The notes below the pieces were generated by a model that did not search any database, was not told the DNA's origin, and saw only the letters and a list, made by a program, of their open reading frames with translations. A program made the translations under genes and the position numbers. Shown here one piece after another: positions 36,901 to 50,779 of a stretch of DNA of 64,000 nt (within the stretch, counting starts at the first letter, position 1; each line of letters opens with the position of its first letter). This stretch comes from Opisthorchis felineus (taxonomy: Eukaryota; Platyhelminthes; Trematoda; Opisthorchiida; Opisthorchiidae). The DNA lies in NCBI GenBank assembly GCA_004794785.1, contig SJOL01006426.1:261156-325155 (forward strand). The letters are read 5' to 3'.

Positions 36901-39900
36901 TCCATCATATGCCTAAATTGTTTCACAAAGAACAGCCGCTGCCCTAAACTCCTGCAAAAGAAGCATTCATAAGTAGGCTAGGTAAATAGGGATACGTATC
37001 AGGTTTCAGTAGTCCTTGGTGCACTGGTATCGAAGTGATATATCGCTGTAAATTTACCTTAACCTGCCAACTTCATTACAACTACTGTTTTGCACAGGGT
37101 GAGCAGACGGAAGTTGTCGCAGTTACAATGAAGGGGCTGAATATCACAGCCGAAAAGTTCATTGTTTTCGCTTCCGAGGCAAAAAAATGATTTGGCGTAA
37201 AATGCATGTGACAAAGTTCACGCAGATCTGCTCTCATATCTCTCATATCTCATACTGCCCTTGAAGACCTAATGTTGCTAGTGATTGGACATACAAGCTA
37301 ACAATCTGAACTGATCGGTGCTTGTGATCATGTGTTAATCCCGTAGTAAGTATTATATCGACTGCAGTTCCCGCTCCATTGGCTTAGTGTCGGAAAAAGA
37401 CTGGCCAACAAGGCACACAACAGCTTTATTGCGAACAAGCGAGTGCAACAGTTACAAGGAGCACTTTTGACATTGCTACAGGCTGTCTCATCGGCGTTTC
37501 GTGAACACCCATCATCATTGACCGTGCTTTTATGAAATGCCTGAGCACTTATCATAGTCGGTCGTGCTTCTGTGGCATGCCTGACTACTCGTCGGCCTTT
37601 GCTGAATTGATTGACTGATTGGCTGGCCTGGATACTTGCCGGTTTCCCTATTGGGAATTTGGTAGAGTTTGAGGGTCTCAGTAGGTTTCGGACATCCTGG
37701 GATTATTTTCAGGAATCTGACCTTCCTGACAGTAAGTGTTCCCTTAAGTGCACCTACATCCTTTTCCAGCAGACTAAGTTTTGAATTTTTGGATATTCAG
37801 ACCATTACGGCTTAGCTTTATTCGTCTCCGGAATATCAGTACATCCATATTTCCTTTTAGATAGCGTATTTAGCATACTAATGATAATGAAGCACTTTTT
37901 CATTACAGCCTGGTATGTCCGCCAGTTTTCGATATAGTGTACGTCAACGTTCTGATCGTGCATTCACAGAATTGATAGCACTTCGTTCTCAAAACCTGGA
38001 ATAAGTTGGAAACCAGTGGAAGAGCATAGGGAGCTTATGATCTGCCATTTCATTACACGTTAGCCTCACTTCGGTTTCCGGATCTTCCTATCCTTGGGCC
38101 AGGTAGTTGTCTGTTGGTATCTGTTCTGTTTTCCAAGCTTGCCATTCTAAATTAACTGCTGAGGATTATTGTTCAGTTTCCGTGTTTCTCGTTCTTCTAC
38201 GGTACGCAGCACTGCCATTATGGTAAACGTTTATCTTTGTCAGCTTTCAACTCAGGATCCTCCGACCTAAAGTGAACGTACACAACTTCAAACGATTAAA
38301 TGGGATATGCAAACTACTCATTTTGAATGAACGGGACTTTTAGACCATTACTGAAAGTGTCGTGAGTACGTAAAGCATCACCGTGTCCAGAATAAGTTGG
38401 GACTATTTTGTAGACGCGATGTCTTTTTATGAGTGGTGATCAGAGTCTGATTTTTCTTAGGTAAGGAGGAGCAAATCTCACGACAATATCTGCCATGTTA
38501 CCAGTCCTGAGATATTCTAGTCGAAAGCTCGCCTGGATAAATTAGAGAATATCTTGTGGTTGACCACTATCGGAGCCTAAGCAAGGCTAATGCTGATGTG
38601 AAAAACTAGAATGTGTAAATTGTAAATTGTAGTCCATTGCTTCCCTAACAGTCCTCCAAAATGCAGCTTAAGAATTCAAACGGGATCCGAATGAAAAATA
38701 CCTGCTGAAGCGGCAAAGAACGTTGAAGACCGAAAATAATTAGAAAAAGGGCGCAACAAAGATAAGGACTGTTGTTATGAAGAGAGCTTCACCTGATGTT
38801 GATCTGAACGTCCTATCAATACAAAATTTATTCGCCACCATTTCAGTTCGAATATAAGCGTCAGCTGACTTCGACAATGTGGGCGATTCGCTTATGCAGG
38901 AGGCAATAGGTTTGTAGCAACGGTTTAGTTAGAAGCATCTTTACATACTTTAAGATAAGAACTAAAAATATGGCATTCACTGGTGTCGAGACGCTTTCCC
39001 CGAACAATCTGGATAGGTCATTTTCACACTAACATAATCTAGGTAAAAGTGATCGAATTTTAGCGTTACTACAGCGTCCAGCGATTGTTTGATAAGCAGT
39101 ATTTTGAGGGAGATATTTAGTTATTCATTGCTGGATGCAAATTAGTTGCCAATCTCATACTTAAAGACTGTGGCTGACAACGCTAATAAGCATGACATAC
39201 AGTAGTTCATAGGTTTTGGTTTAATCTGCTTCTGGTACTAACCTAAATCGCATCGAAAAAGTCTAGATTCACAGCGAACTGAGTGTAATAAACTTTTAAA
39301 TGATTCAGCATGATTCAGACTCACAAAGTAAACGCATAGAATCATTGTGGCCCAGAAAATGTGCCTGAAATTATACCTAAACGATCTATTTCAACAGTCA
39401 AACAAAGAATGTTTTTCCAATTGGCCTGCGTCTTATTGGATTCTCAGGAAGACGCCCACCAAAGTCACGAATCGTATTTGATGCCTACGATTAGTCGAAT
39501 TCCCGGACACCTTGTACCGTATGGCCCGACATACGGAATCATTCCTATCGTTTCGTTCACCTAATGTGTCTTGACCTAAATAGTATTTCGTAGCCCTATA
39601 GCATGACATCTGAAGTTTCTACTGGTTTGTACGTTAAATTGTCCAGTTTGTCTACATGCAGTATTTGTTTGAGCCAGAATGGACTCGTTGCACATTTGAA
39701 AATCTTAGGCTGGAAGAAAGACAGATATAGGCAAAGGTAACGCGCGACCTTGATTGCATTGCATTGGCAAGGTTCGCTTTTAGTGTACAAACTGCTTGAT
39801 GATCAGATGGAGAGTAGCATTCGCTTATAAGGGAACAAAAACTATAACATTCGTCGTTGCCCGTTTATTTTCGGGTGGCCGTTTACATTTTCATAATCGA

Positions 39901-41199
39901 ATTGGCTTATCAAATTAGCTGGAGTGGAGCAAAATATTTCGGGTGTTAGGGGAAATCCTCCTAAGAATGAAAAATATCCGGACAAGTTAAATTAGCAACA
40001 GAAATTTTTGGGACAGGGTGCATAATTTTTTAACACAACAGATTCAAAAGTGCTTTTGAATATCGTTAAGAAATAGGGATAAAATCAACTGAACCCATTA
40101 CCAGTGGTTTCCGCAAAATAAGACAATGTCATCCACATCAACGCCAGAGATAAATTCAACAGTTTCGCTCTCATGGTCCAGTTGGTTTCCAGTAGGTAAT
40201 ACCAAAACTAGTCCGGAATTTAAATGAGCACTATTAACTACCTGAAGTATTGCTTTTTCTCATTTTATGTTCTAGTATTCTCTGTTAAGTATGGTAAAAG
40301 ATTCTGAAACACGTATGTTCCTTCGGCGTTTTAAGTTGCCCCAAGCATATTTCGACTTTGACGTTCTCCGAGGCGCCGTTTTGGATTTCCACGTTTCCTC
40401 TAGTAATGGAAATCCTTGAGTGAATGGTTAGGTACATTCATCGTGATTTTGACAACGATGCACCGCTGAACCCAGCTAATGCTAAGGTTGTCAGGTATAG
40501 GGCAAGTTTTTGACGCCAACGTTACAAGCTCTCACATAATGATCTGAATCTGCCATTGGTTTACTCGACTAGCACCAGAAATTGAGTGGACTTATTTGGT
40601 ATTCTAGAGAATCAGGGTAAATCATTCAATATACTTTTATCTCAAAACGTATCCTATGAGAGTGATTCATCCAAGGCGCTGTAAACCTCGAACACACCAT
40701 AAAACAGCTAATGTGTTTGATGATAGTGCGATATCTACCTCTGACAAGTGGAAACAAAATCCGGCCGCATTAAGTAGGGATTAGAACATTGTTCACACTT
40801 TTACGTTGCCAGCTGTTCACGCAACTCCACAAACACCGCCGACTAGCAGTTGGGATTTTCCACGACTTCGGAGAATATTTTGAATTCACGGATAGAATAC
40901 GCTATCTGAATGTAGAATCATAATGCCCCCGAAGTCTCCAAATATTATTTGTGCCTTAGTTCCAATATTTTATTTGTGTAAGAGCCTAATATATCTTGTC
41001 AGTAGGCCTTCCACAACTAATAGTTTGCACTTGACTTTCCGGTATTTCCTTTTGCGCTCAAATTTTTATCGATATAGTCATGGAGTATACACTACAAAAG
41101 AGCCAAAATATAGGAGGAGATATGACAGCTGAAGAGGGACTAATGGGCTTGAGGTTTGCGGACATTTTTTGTTTCTTGAGCGACCATCAGTCCACAAAG
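33906..41199. other. Long interval without a supported gene
   Basis: ORFs are short and unpersuasive on both strands. A T-run lies near 34700. A short tandem duplication at 37.5 kb is listed separately. No retroelement motif, exon pair or RNA gene was recognised. Confidence 0.45.
37521..37597. repeat. Diverged two-unit tandem duplication, period 40
   Basis: ACCGTGCTTTTATGAAATGC, followed by CTGAGCACTTATCAT, recurs 40 bases later as GTCGTGCTTCTGTGGCATGC, followed by CTGACTACTCGTCGG. About two thirds of positions match. The surrounding 37330-37620 stretch looks like decayed repeat DNA. Confidence 0.6.
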
Positions 41200-41204
41200 T
41201 TCAC

Positions 41205-41600
41205 ACTAAGTAGAATGTCGAAAGAGGTCACTTCATCAGGGTGCCTTTCGCAAATTCTGGTAGGAAAGTCTGGCCGCGGGATTTCCAACCTCCATACTTT
41301 TCTCCGTAAGACGAAGAGATTGCGTTACCTGAGCGATTTAGATGTCTTGGTAACTACCTGAGCAGTGAGTGTACTGTTGCAAAGGAAGCGCGAAAAATAT
41401 TAACTAACTTGTGTCATTTATGGTCTCAAGATAATGAGACTTGTGTACCGGGCAACCTTAACATGACGGCTGCGAAACTTGGTTCGTCCGGTCTGAAGAT
41501 CGCAAAAGCCCACGACCAGTTGGGCGGCGCTATCTTCGTAGCCGAAAAGGCGTTAGCTGGTTGCAACATGTTTACAGTAAAGTCATGTGAGAACCATTAT
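41205..41600 (+). mobile_element. Probable second LINE fragment, strongly decayed
   Basis: In the frame starting near 41340 the plus strand reads FRCLGNYLSSECTVAKEARK, then ILTNLCHLWSQDNETC. This aligns with the LINE ORF2 segment before the KGRVY motif (F-YLGS-, TNLRHLW-). The frame stays open to TAG at about 41600, but beyond TNLCHLW similarity is faint. Upstream, VTSSGCLSQILVGKSGRGIS and NLHTFLRK (41229-41310) resemble the same region again, perhaps a second broken copy. Compared with the fragment at 1.3 kb this is a different and older copy. Alternative: chance resemblance in an open frame. Confidence 0.48.
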
Positions 41601-43169
41601 TAGACAACGAATCAGATTCTTCTGAGTAGACCACCGTGGTAGGCAGACCTACCTTTCTTGTTCAACCATTGTGCACCCAGCAAACTGTTAGGTTTTCTTC
41701 TCAGCTGGCAAAAGCTGGCAGAGGATAGACCATGAAATGTCAGAGTGAAATGAAAGCGACTACATTCAGACTGGTTGCTGTGAGGTCCTTGTAACTCTAT
41801 AGGTACTATGTGATTCTCGTTGTACGGTGTCAGAAACCACACAGGAAATGCACGCAACAGATCGCGATGGAGATCAAAATGTCACTTCCAATCGGACTGA
41901 TCAGATGCAGTATGCCCGTCGTTGTGCGCTGAGGTTGTGCTGGAGATTTTTTCGCAAAAGATTCTGGGTTGCTCCCGCTGATTGCATCTTACTTCGAAAT
42001 GATGCCAAGGCATAGTTATTTTATTACTGCTTGAATCTGCGGGTAGCTAGTTTTTGATCGTTCTTACGAGAAGCATTAGACTATTTCACATTGAGGCCTC
42101 ATTCAGCTCATTTTAAACATTTTGTTCGTAGCATCCGAGACCATGTCCGCTAGGTTAGTTAAATTTGATAAGTGTTGTTTGGGTCAAACAATTAAGGGGT
42201 GCGTGATTCTCTCTATTAGCCAAACGACTGTCAGTGCGAGTGGGTTAGGGATCGAAAGACCAGGTTGTTTACTCATTTCGAATATCCTAGAAAACCACGA
42301 AGCAGTCATCCTTCAGAGGAAGAACTTTGGCAAAGGACAATTTTCAACATTTGTCATTATTGTGTGACAGGTTTTTAGATGATTCCGTACATAGTGCCGT
42401 CGGCACATCAAGCAAAGCGTGAAATGCTGATCACACTGGGAGCTCTCAGATAGTGTCTGCACACTCAACTCAAACCATGACAGCGAAGTCCATTCTAGGT
42501 CCCTACATGCGGAAGGAACCAAAACAACCTAATTACAATCATGGAACCACTCACCAGCGAGCTTCTCCCACACATTTTCCTATCGTCTTATTAACACATG
42601 GTTTGCTTCGGCTTTGACCCATCCTGTATTAGTCTGGTGAAAAATGACTGAAAACAAGTATTCTGCTCATCTAACTGGAATAGCAGTACTGGAACTGATG
42701 GAAACCCTGGTGTAGTAGCGGACTGAACCGATCTGTAGGATAATCAATCATCCAGGTAGGTTGAATAAAGCATCATCAGGCATCCGGCTAATGTATCTTT
42801 GTACGTCGCACACAAACATGCTTTCATGCGTGGTGCACCAGTTTATACATGAATTGGTTCATTGGTTTCATATGGTGAATTTATCTCGATGGAGCGAATT
42901 CCACTGGCTGCTGATGTTTTGGACTCCAGCCTCTATGTTGATAGAATCATCAGATAAGCAATAAAAGCCGGAGGCTGAAAAACAGATAGGCATGGACACA
43001 CGTACACACGAGTGAATGTCACAGACGCACCAAACAACGAACTTGGTATTCATGACCAGAGAAGGCAGTGTCCGCATGAGATAACAACTGTTTACCGAGC
43101 CAAATTAAGCTGTCGGGATGATAAGCATGGGCGCGTGGTGTGCGCGTGTGTCTTCCTGTTTTCCCGTAG
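41601..43169. other. Interval without a supported gene
   Basis: Several frames of 60-80 codons overlap on both strands. The stretch 42880-43110 reads like decayed repeat sequence, but no family was identified. Confidence 0.4.
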
Positions 43170-43346
43170 TCTGGTATAAAGGATGTGGGGGCAACAAACG
43201 CTATTGTTGCGTGCAAGAGCATGCTTACACACACGTTACTCCCCTCTACTCGCTTTATACAACGAAAGATTCAAACGTACACATGGTTGAGTCGTGGCTA
43301 GCGAGTCGCATGCGCGCATCATTGGGTTTGAGAATAGTGGATGCGA
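43170..43346 (+). CDS. Candidate internal exon, phase 1-1
   Basis: A strong acceptor (TCTTCCTGTTTTCCCGTAG) ends at 43169 and a GTAAGTTG donor starts at 43347. The 177 bases between are open in one frame with one split codon at each end, making a symmetrical phase 1-1 exon. Residues run WYKGCGGNKRYCCVQEHA, then TPLYSLYTTKDSNVHMVESW. Phase 1-1 exons are typical of extracellular modules. GCGGN recalls the Kunitz motif, but it sits at the wrong position and the other cysteines do not fit. No partner exon was found. Confidence 0.25.
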
Positions 43347-46300
43347 GTAAGTTGCAATAAAAACGTGGCGGTGCATCCCACGTTCTCATCAATTTCATCA
43401 ACCTGTGCCAGGTGTCTGAGCTCTGCTGGTCCTGAACAAACAGACATGCATGGAAGTAAACTTGTGGAAGCTTGGCAATACACGGCAGATATGATATCTA
43501 TCAAGAGATTACAGTTTGATTTTTTTACGGGATAGAAAATATTTCAATATTCCAAGGTGCAGGTAGTTCATTTATATTTCTCACACACTACAAATAAATC
43601 CATACGATATATGGGCGATGTGGTTCTAAAAGAGATGAAAAACGCTAATGTAAATACAAACCCATACATACATATACATATGTACAATACGAGCTACGCT
43701 CACGAAAAAAAACCTACACAATCAGCATGTTTAATGGAAAACTATGTGATTTCCGAACGTAACTCTAAGGATCATGCAGAGGAAGTTCGTATACGTCTGA
43801 ACAGATGCACGTATAGTCCACAGTGTTAAGTTAACATGCTATCTAATTAGAATACGCGAAAACACGTCCGGAATATAGCACGCCATTCAGTGTCCAGTTT
43901 TGAGAAAAAATTAAAACTGTCATGTGGAAACACGGCTTGTGGTATGAATCACCGATTTTTTGAATGAATTGATTCACTCTACTAATGAACAACAAACCTA
44001 CATGCTGCAGAATCTCTTCTTGGTGTGATCACTTTGCTGAGAACCAACAAGGAATAATCGCGGCAATCGTAGGATGACATCAGTTTGGCATGCAGCAAAG
44101 TGAGATCTACCTTAAATTTGGTAAATCTGTCTCGCACTTTGGCTGTCCCAGAACAGTTATTTGCCAGAATGGTCCGTTCCAAGAGTCCCATTTTTGTTGA
44201 TAGTATGGGAGAGGTGCTGGAATTTTGAGTGGAATTTCTTCCCGTGAAGCCGGTCTAAGTCAAATAACCGAGAAGCAACGTAAAGCAGTTTCATCGTCAT
44301 TGGAAATCATCAGCAAAGCACGAATCACGGATCGCCAGGCTAGTGGTTGAAAACCATACCGCTCGGGCATGAGGCCTGGTCGTCAGTGTAATTGACTTGA
44401 ACTTAAACAGGTTATAGTGCCATTCATTCTCTAACCACGGAATTCACATCACATGGTAGCGTGACTGGCTCCTTTGATAAGGACTTCTCAGCTGGACGGC
44501 TAACGCAACCCTTGGATTATTCCGCCTCTGAGCTATCTTTATCGTGTTGATAGTATGAGGAAATTCGGAAACACCACTAAGATGTCGCCCTTTGGACTCA
44601 TGCTTGATGAACTTGCTGATTAGGGAAAGTCCATGAAGTCCATCACGGTGGATAGCACATTGATATCATTACGCATACTGTGCAGTGAGCAGACTCTGTC
44701 GAAGTCTCAGTGCAATCTTCAATGAAAGTTCTTTTTTCCTAATTATGATGATGGCTCATAATCCGCAAGTGGCCCAACATCTGTTTCACCGTGTTCGAAA
44801 GATGGTGTAATTGCAACGGAAATTCGAGAAAACCAGCTTGCCTTGAGTATATGTGAAATAATATCACTGTCCTGTTCAAAACAAAAAAAACTCTATTGAG
44901 ACTTCAGCATTAACAATTCCTTTATGCATGTGTACTTGGAACTGAACATTCAAACTTTCTCTTCAATTGAGGGGTTGATTTTCCCAGCTTCCTAGGAAGA
45001 GGCCCATTTGATGACCCTTAAACAAGACCAAACCGGTGTGTCTGAGGATTTTGAGTTTTACCTTACTTACTTCATAAATTTTGTTCCAAAAACGTACCTA
45101 AGGATGCAAACTGTCGTCTCATTTTTGTTCTTAGTATGCGGATAAAATCTGGTGACTATTCTCGAGGGAATACAAAAATAAACGAATTTTGCTTCAGATG
45201 CAGAAACCATCCACAGCGCCATCAAAGTGGTTAAATGGCGTCTTCTCTATCCCCTTTTTTACCGGACATTTTTGTTTTCGTTTTGAAAAGCCTGAACACT
45301 GCCTTTGAAATCTGTCATGGAGAACCCGTTACGCACTACTCTCGCAGACTTTTTTGAGATATGCTAGGAAGACAAGTGTCTGGCAGTAAATTAAGTGCCA
45401 CTTTCTAACAGGAATATGCTGCCGACATCTTCGTTGTTCTATCTGGAGGCCACTTCCGTTAATTTCTGGAGTTGTAAACACAGTAGGGTGTCTGACAAAT
45501 CAAGGTGAAAACCAGGATAGTAGAACAGGACCCCCAGAACAGATTCCACCTCTGGGAAAGATATACGCAATACCCACGGATGAACATAATACAGAGTAAA
45601 AGAATAGCTTAAGCATTCCATGAGCATTCGGTTATCAGTACAATTGTATGACGTTACCTTTCTTATTTTAAAGCATAGTGACCTGATAATTCGGTAGCTT
45701 GTCTGCAAACCTCGTGTGCGATCTCGTTGGTGTTAGTACAAGAGCATGAGACATTTTCTAAACAATATAAGGTAACAGTGGTACTGCAAGCCACCAAAAC
45801 TTTGAGGGAAAACCCTAACGACCTACAGAACTCTGCGCGTCCTTCTAACGGGCAAGTTACTCCCAGAAACAACATCTTGAAAATCCAGGGCGACCACGGA
45901 AACTAGATCTCAATTCGAAGTTTTGGAGTATGCAGGGCTAAGAAACAGTCTAGTGTAGTTTGTGACTCCAGCAGATTTTAACAGTGGTTTCAGAAACGGT
46001 AGAGAGCGCACTATCACGGAATTCATATCGACTGACTGCAAGTCTAATTGTCTAAAGTTATTAGGTGGCTAATATTTATTATCAATCTGGTAGGGTTTAT
46101 TTACATCAGCACAAGCACTCAGAACAAGCATATGGGGAAAATCCACTCGAAAAAACTGGTTCATTCACCCACTACACACGCAAATAAGTGCACAAACCGT
46201 CCTGAATAAAAGAAACACAACGACCCTGGAATACCCAAAATAGGCGACTCATTTCTTCACTTGATCTCGTGGCGGCAGTTTCAACCAAGGTCATGGGCGT

Positions 46301-49300
46301 TTGTTTCAGCGGTTGTTCATGTCATTATGCTACAAAAGGCTACACTGTGCTATACGGTTACGTATTTTGTTGATTTTTTACTGGATTATAATCACATTGT
46401 CCCCAAGAATCACCCGAATAATCGTAGCCAGGTTTGCGAATACCACTAATTACTGTTGGATTTTGTTAAAAGTGGATTGCCACGACAGAGTGGGAATTAG
46501 CGCCATTTATTCTACTTCAGTGCAGTTATTACAGTCCCGTTTGAAAACGGTACTTTGCAGCCTGTTGTGTTTAATAAGCGCCAACGCTGATACCAGCATA
46601 TTCACGCTGTATGTATCAGAAAGCCATCAGCATAACTGCATTAGCCACTTCGGGCGTATTATGTCGGCTGTAGAACTAAGTTAAATTCCTTGATTTCATC
46701 GTCGTCTTTGTAGTCCCTCTTAGTGTACTGTACTGAGTGGTACTACAAGTAACTACACGCCCCGCAGCTCTGTTCATTGCACAATTCCACTGTTATGCAG
46801 GTCATACTGACCTGAACTAGCATGGACTATTTAAAAGATGAGCCTGCATGGGTTATTAATGATCAGTTTGCCTATTTAGCGTGATTTGCTTTGCCTTGAA
46901 TTGGCCCCAAACACAGTTGGTCAGTCGGTCGCAGTCGCGATCACCTATGTTTGCCCGTGGAGAAAAAGTAATCATCATTTTTTCACGTAACGGCTTTCAA
47001 AGTTGCAGAAATTTTCAGAGTTCCAACAATAACTTAATTATTAGAGAATGGCTGCTTTTAAGGAGAGAATCACATTAGGAAAAAGACACTGTAAATAAAA
47101 TTTGACCCTCTAACACAATAGTACATAGTAGGCATGGAATTCTGACTCTAATCTAAACCTTCAAAAGCATACCTCTAAAAGCACCGGTCCCCATCCGGTC
47201 CCACCTCTGTGCTCTTCTGAGACAGGAAAACTACACTACGGATGACTGAGGAAAATACAATATGAGGAAGTCGACTTTACAAGATCAAGCAGAGTAAGGC
47301 CTGTCAGTAGGCCTAACGTTTAGCAACTGGGGAGCAGTCTGAGATGAATTTTAAGTGGTTTGCATTTCACTGACACGCCAGCGCATTTACTAATAAGGAC
47401 AAAGACCGTGACAATATGCCCATCCCAACGTGACATTTATTCAGTCGAACTTAATGAGGAGCACTCAGATAATGCGTCGACGGCCGTAAATTATTCGCGC
47501 GATTTACATATAGCATAATCGGGTGTCTTGTGGCTTGTTCAAAAGAAAAAAAATTGTGTAAGTAGAGGAAAATAAAAATTGTTAATGAATAGACCAGTTG
47601 GGCAAGGATAAATAGATAGGCCTCAGAGAGACATCAGTTTGAATAACCTTAAACAGGGCTACAGAAGTACACAATGCTAGTGAAATGATAAAGGCTTTCT
47701 AAGATTGATTCCAACCCACAATTTTCTGACTATCAGATACGTTGTGCATTAGGTTAATTATCGCGGTAGCACGCCACGCTTACTTTCCACGCATCCAAAC
47801 AGTGGACACAGGGTTGACTAATATGAGCGCCACGAATCAGCTGTCAGTGCGACTAACACTGGATGTCTTATGGATATATTACTCACACACTGGAAAGTAA
47901 CTGCTTTGAGTCGTTTTGAGAAAACTATGGTTCGAGCCGAGCCCGATGAAATCTGTTTCGTTGTTCAGGATGTGCTTGCTCTGGTCCTTTTTGCCAAAAT
48001 ATAAGATGGCTTAGAGGTGCATTAGCGATATTCTGCGCGACGGCGCAACTTTAACAACATGGTCTAGCAGTTCGCTCATAATATTTTAATATGCTGCGGT
48101 TACTCGTTTCGAATCTTTTGAAGCGATTTTTAGGAGCCAACTTTCTTGTTAAGCTGTTCGACTGAAAGACCCGGATCTGAATAGTTCTCCAACGGTTTCA
48201 GATAAAGTGTGACAGCCCACAGGTTTTCTGGAGAATTAACTTTTCATTTCAGATTTCAAGCTCTCTTGGCGTACCAACAAATAAATTAGGATTTTGCCAA
48301 AGCTCCGGTTTGCCATTGGACACACAAAAACGATTTGAAGAGTGCCCGAGGAATGGCGCCACAAAAGTTGGCAATCAGAAACCAGACTGACTCGAAAAGT
48401 AACATATGCAAGCTTTCCATTTTGGAAAATTTCCGTCTGTTTTAGATAAATGGACAAGATTCAGGTCCAACTCAGTTGGACAATGTGCTAGGCGAGTGAT
48501 GGAAATATCGCTTACTCTAACAATTTTTTAAATCGTCTGGAGAAGAAAATGTTATAAACCTAAGAAGGCTGCTGAATGTGTGATCAAATTTGAATAGGTT
48601 TGGACTAACCTATGGCAAGCGAAATTCCCAAAGTAAGCTGAAAAATTTGAAAGTCAGTGCAACCGTCAGGATTTGGGTTTTGTGCAAGGAAACGGAAAAA
48701 CGAGTCACTTGCAGAACCAGTGAGCAGTTTTTTCAGAGCTAAGTTCGGCCCTGAACCAAAGTATCCAACCGTTTCAAATCTCAATTGCATGACTACAATA
48801 TGACGCGATATACCATTCTGCTTGAATTCTTTCCATTGAAAGTGAACATGATGATCTGACGAATAGTATCTACACTTTCGTATGCAATACAAGACTCACG
48901 CCTAGGCCTTGAAAGGTGTAACTATCAGTTTCTTTGGAAGAACTTTTTTGTGCTAATGAGATTATTTCCAGTCGTCCTGCCGAACTGTTTGAGCTTTGAC
49001 AGCAGCGGCTGTATGTGCTTAATTGTGAATTCATGAAGCCGCTCTAGAGTGACGTGTGTGGTTGGGGTTTGCCTTGTTTGTTCGAGGTTTCACCAGGAGC
49101 AGGACCTTCAGTTTTGGGCAGTTGGAATTCAGTTTAACCGGAGGTAGCATTCATCACACAATCAATTACTGGCCACGCCAAATTGTACTTAGCAGCTTAG
49201 ATGTGAATCTTCTGCCTCTGGTAGAACAGACGTCCTTCAACTTCGTTCGTCCCTTATGGCATTAAAAACGGGCACATTATATCACGCGCATTATGCATAC

Positions 49301-50779
49301 AGCCACAATGCAGATCACGGGTCATAAAAATATAGTATAATATATAAATATAAATATGTATAAGATAAAGTAAAATACAGAATAGGATTCTATATAGGGT
49401 CTACCAGCACACCAAAGTTTATTGGCTGCTATGTTTTATATTTACCACATTTAGCCTGCGTATCGCAGATATCTCATTTAGGTCTGCCTTGATGTTCACT
49501 TGTTTCTTTTCTCACAGGAGGCAAAGCAAACTAATTCAAACTGTGACTTTTCGCCATCCAGCTGTTTGACCAAATTCACTTCAGCGCATTTTGAGGTAAA
49601 TATCGCGTACATTGATGAGTTATGCTACCACCAAACGGTACATCAGTAATGGGCTCGCTCATACCGAGCGCAAAAGTTTGAGGGTAAATATGTAGCTCAC
49701 ATCAGCTTTCAATAAGTGAATGGTGATCAGGTCTTAGAGAGGACTGTGGCATAAATCTTATATTTTTGGTTTGTCCCAAAAAATTCGACGTCAGTGGATG
49801 AGACTACTGAACTCTTGCTCAATGAGTAAACATCGTTGACATCAAGGACAGGAATCCACTGTCAAGTTTGTTTAGATGGCTACTCTCATTCAGATATGTC
49901 CAAGTTAGCTGTTGATTTAGTCAGACAATCTGCCTACTCATCATCTGCATCCATGAAGCATCTGATGCTTACCAAACTGTCTGACTGAACGCCAGTTCAT
50001 CTTCTTATGACAAGCGGGTAAGTAGCCTTTTGTTGGCAGATACCCCTAACCGACCACAGCTGTTTCAAACGATGGTCTGAAAATTCCGTGGAATGCTTAA
50101 GTTATCCTGAGTTAACGGCCAAAATCATGTATCGGTAGTCGGCTAATCTCATCATGCCTCTCGTTCTAACTTGTGATCATCTCTGTTTCTTTGATACGTT
50201 AAGTCTTTTGACCATTGGAACCTAAATAAAAAATATGTTTGTAGACATGGTAGTGAGCTTAGACAGTGCATTTTTGTACAGGACAGCGCTCAGACATAAT
50301 TTCTCATGTCAACTTCATCAGTGTGTGATATTTGATAAGGAGAGCAGATACAAAGAATCAGTATATATCCCTTGGTTGATTCCATGGGGGAAAAGCAAAT
50401 GACCAAACCATAAGGTCAAAGTCGCTTCCAAATTTAGTGTGGATAATGTGTTTTTTAAGAGAGCAACGGAAAATTTGTGGATAGTGACATTGGGTACAGA
50501 AACGAGAGGAAGTACATGTTGGGATTGTGATATCAAATGCTCTTGTCTGCCTATTGTGAAAGATAGAATTAGTATCAGATTATCAGATTCCTTCAGAAGG
50601 ACATTGACGAAGGCTTCAGTTTCATAGGCGCGAATAAACTAGTGTCACCCGAAAGGCATTACCGTTAATGCTGGCTAAAACAGTGGCAGCTCAACTTTTA
50701 ATTCGTAAATTACCTAGGCGTTAAGAGGAGACTCAACTGAATCTATTGTTTGGGATATCCTTTAAATGAATGTGCCACA
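43347..50779. other. Long interval without a supported gene
   Basis: Frames of 60-127 codons occur (for example 43557-43829 +, 46301-46684 +, 48605-48892 -, 50403-50627 +), with no recognised domains. The last reads VDNVFFKRATENLWIVTLG with paired cysteines afterwards and looks protein-like, but no good donor follows it and the minus strand is open too. An AT-rich simple stretch lies at 49326-49376. Confidence 0.4.

Noticed and set aside
43180..43215. GCGGN motif suggesting a Kunitz inhibitor
   Set aside because: The motif is near the start of the segment instead of its second half, and the cysteine spacing does not fit the Kunitz fold.
44345..44395. tRNA-like stretch near GGCTAGTGGTTGAAAACC
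   Set aside because: No acceptor stem and no B box were found. It is not part of the SINE-like family described.
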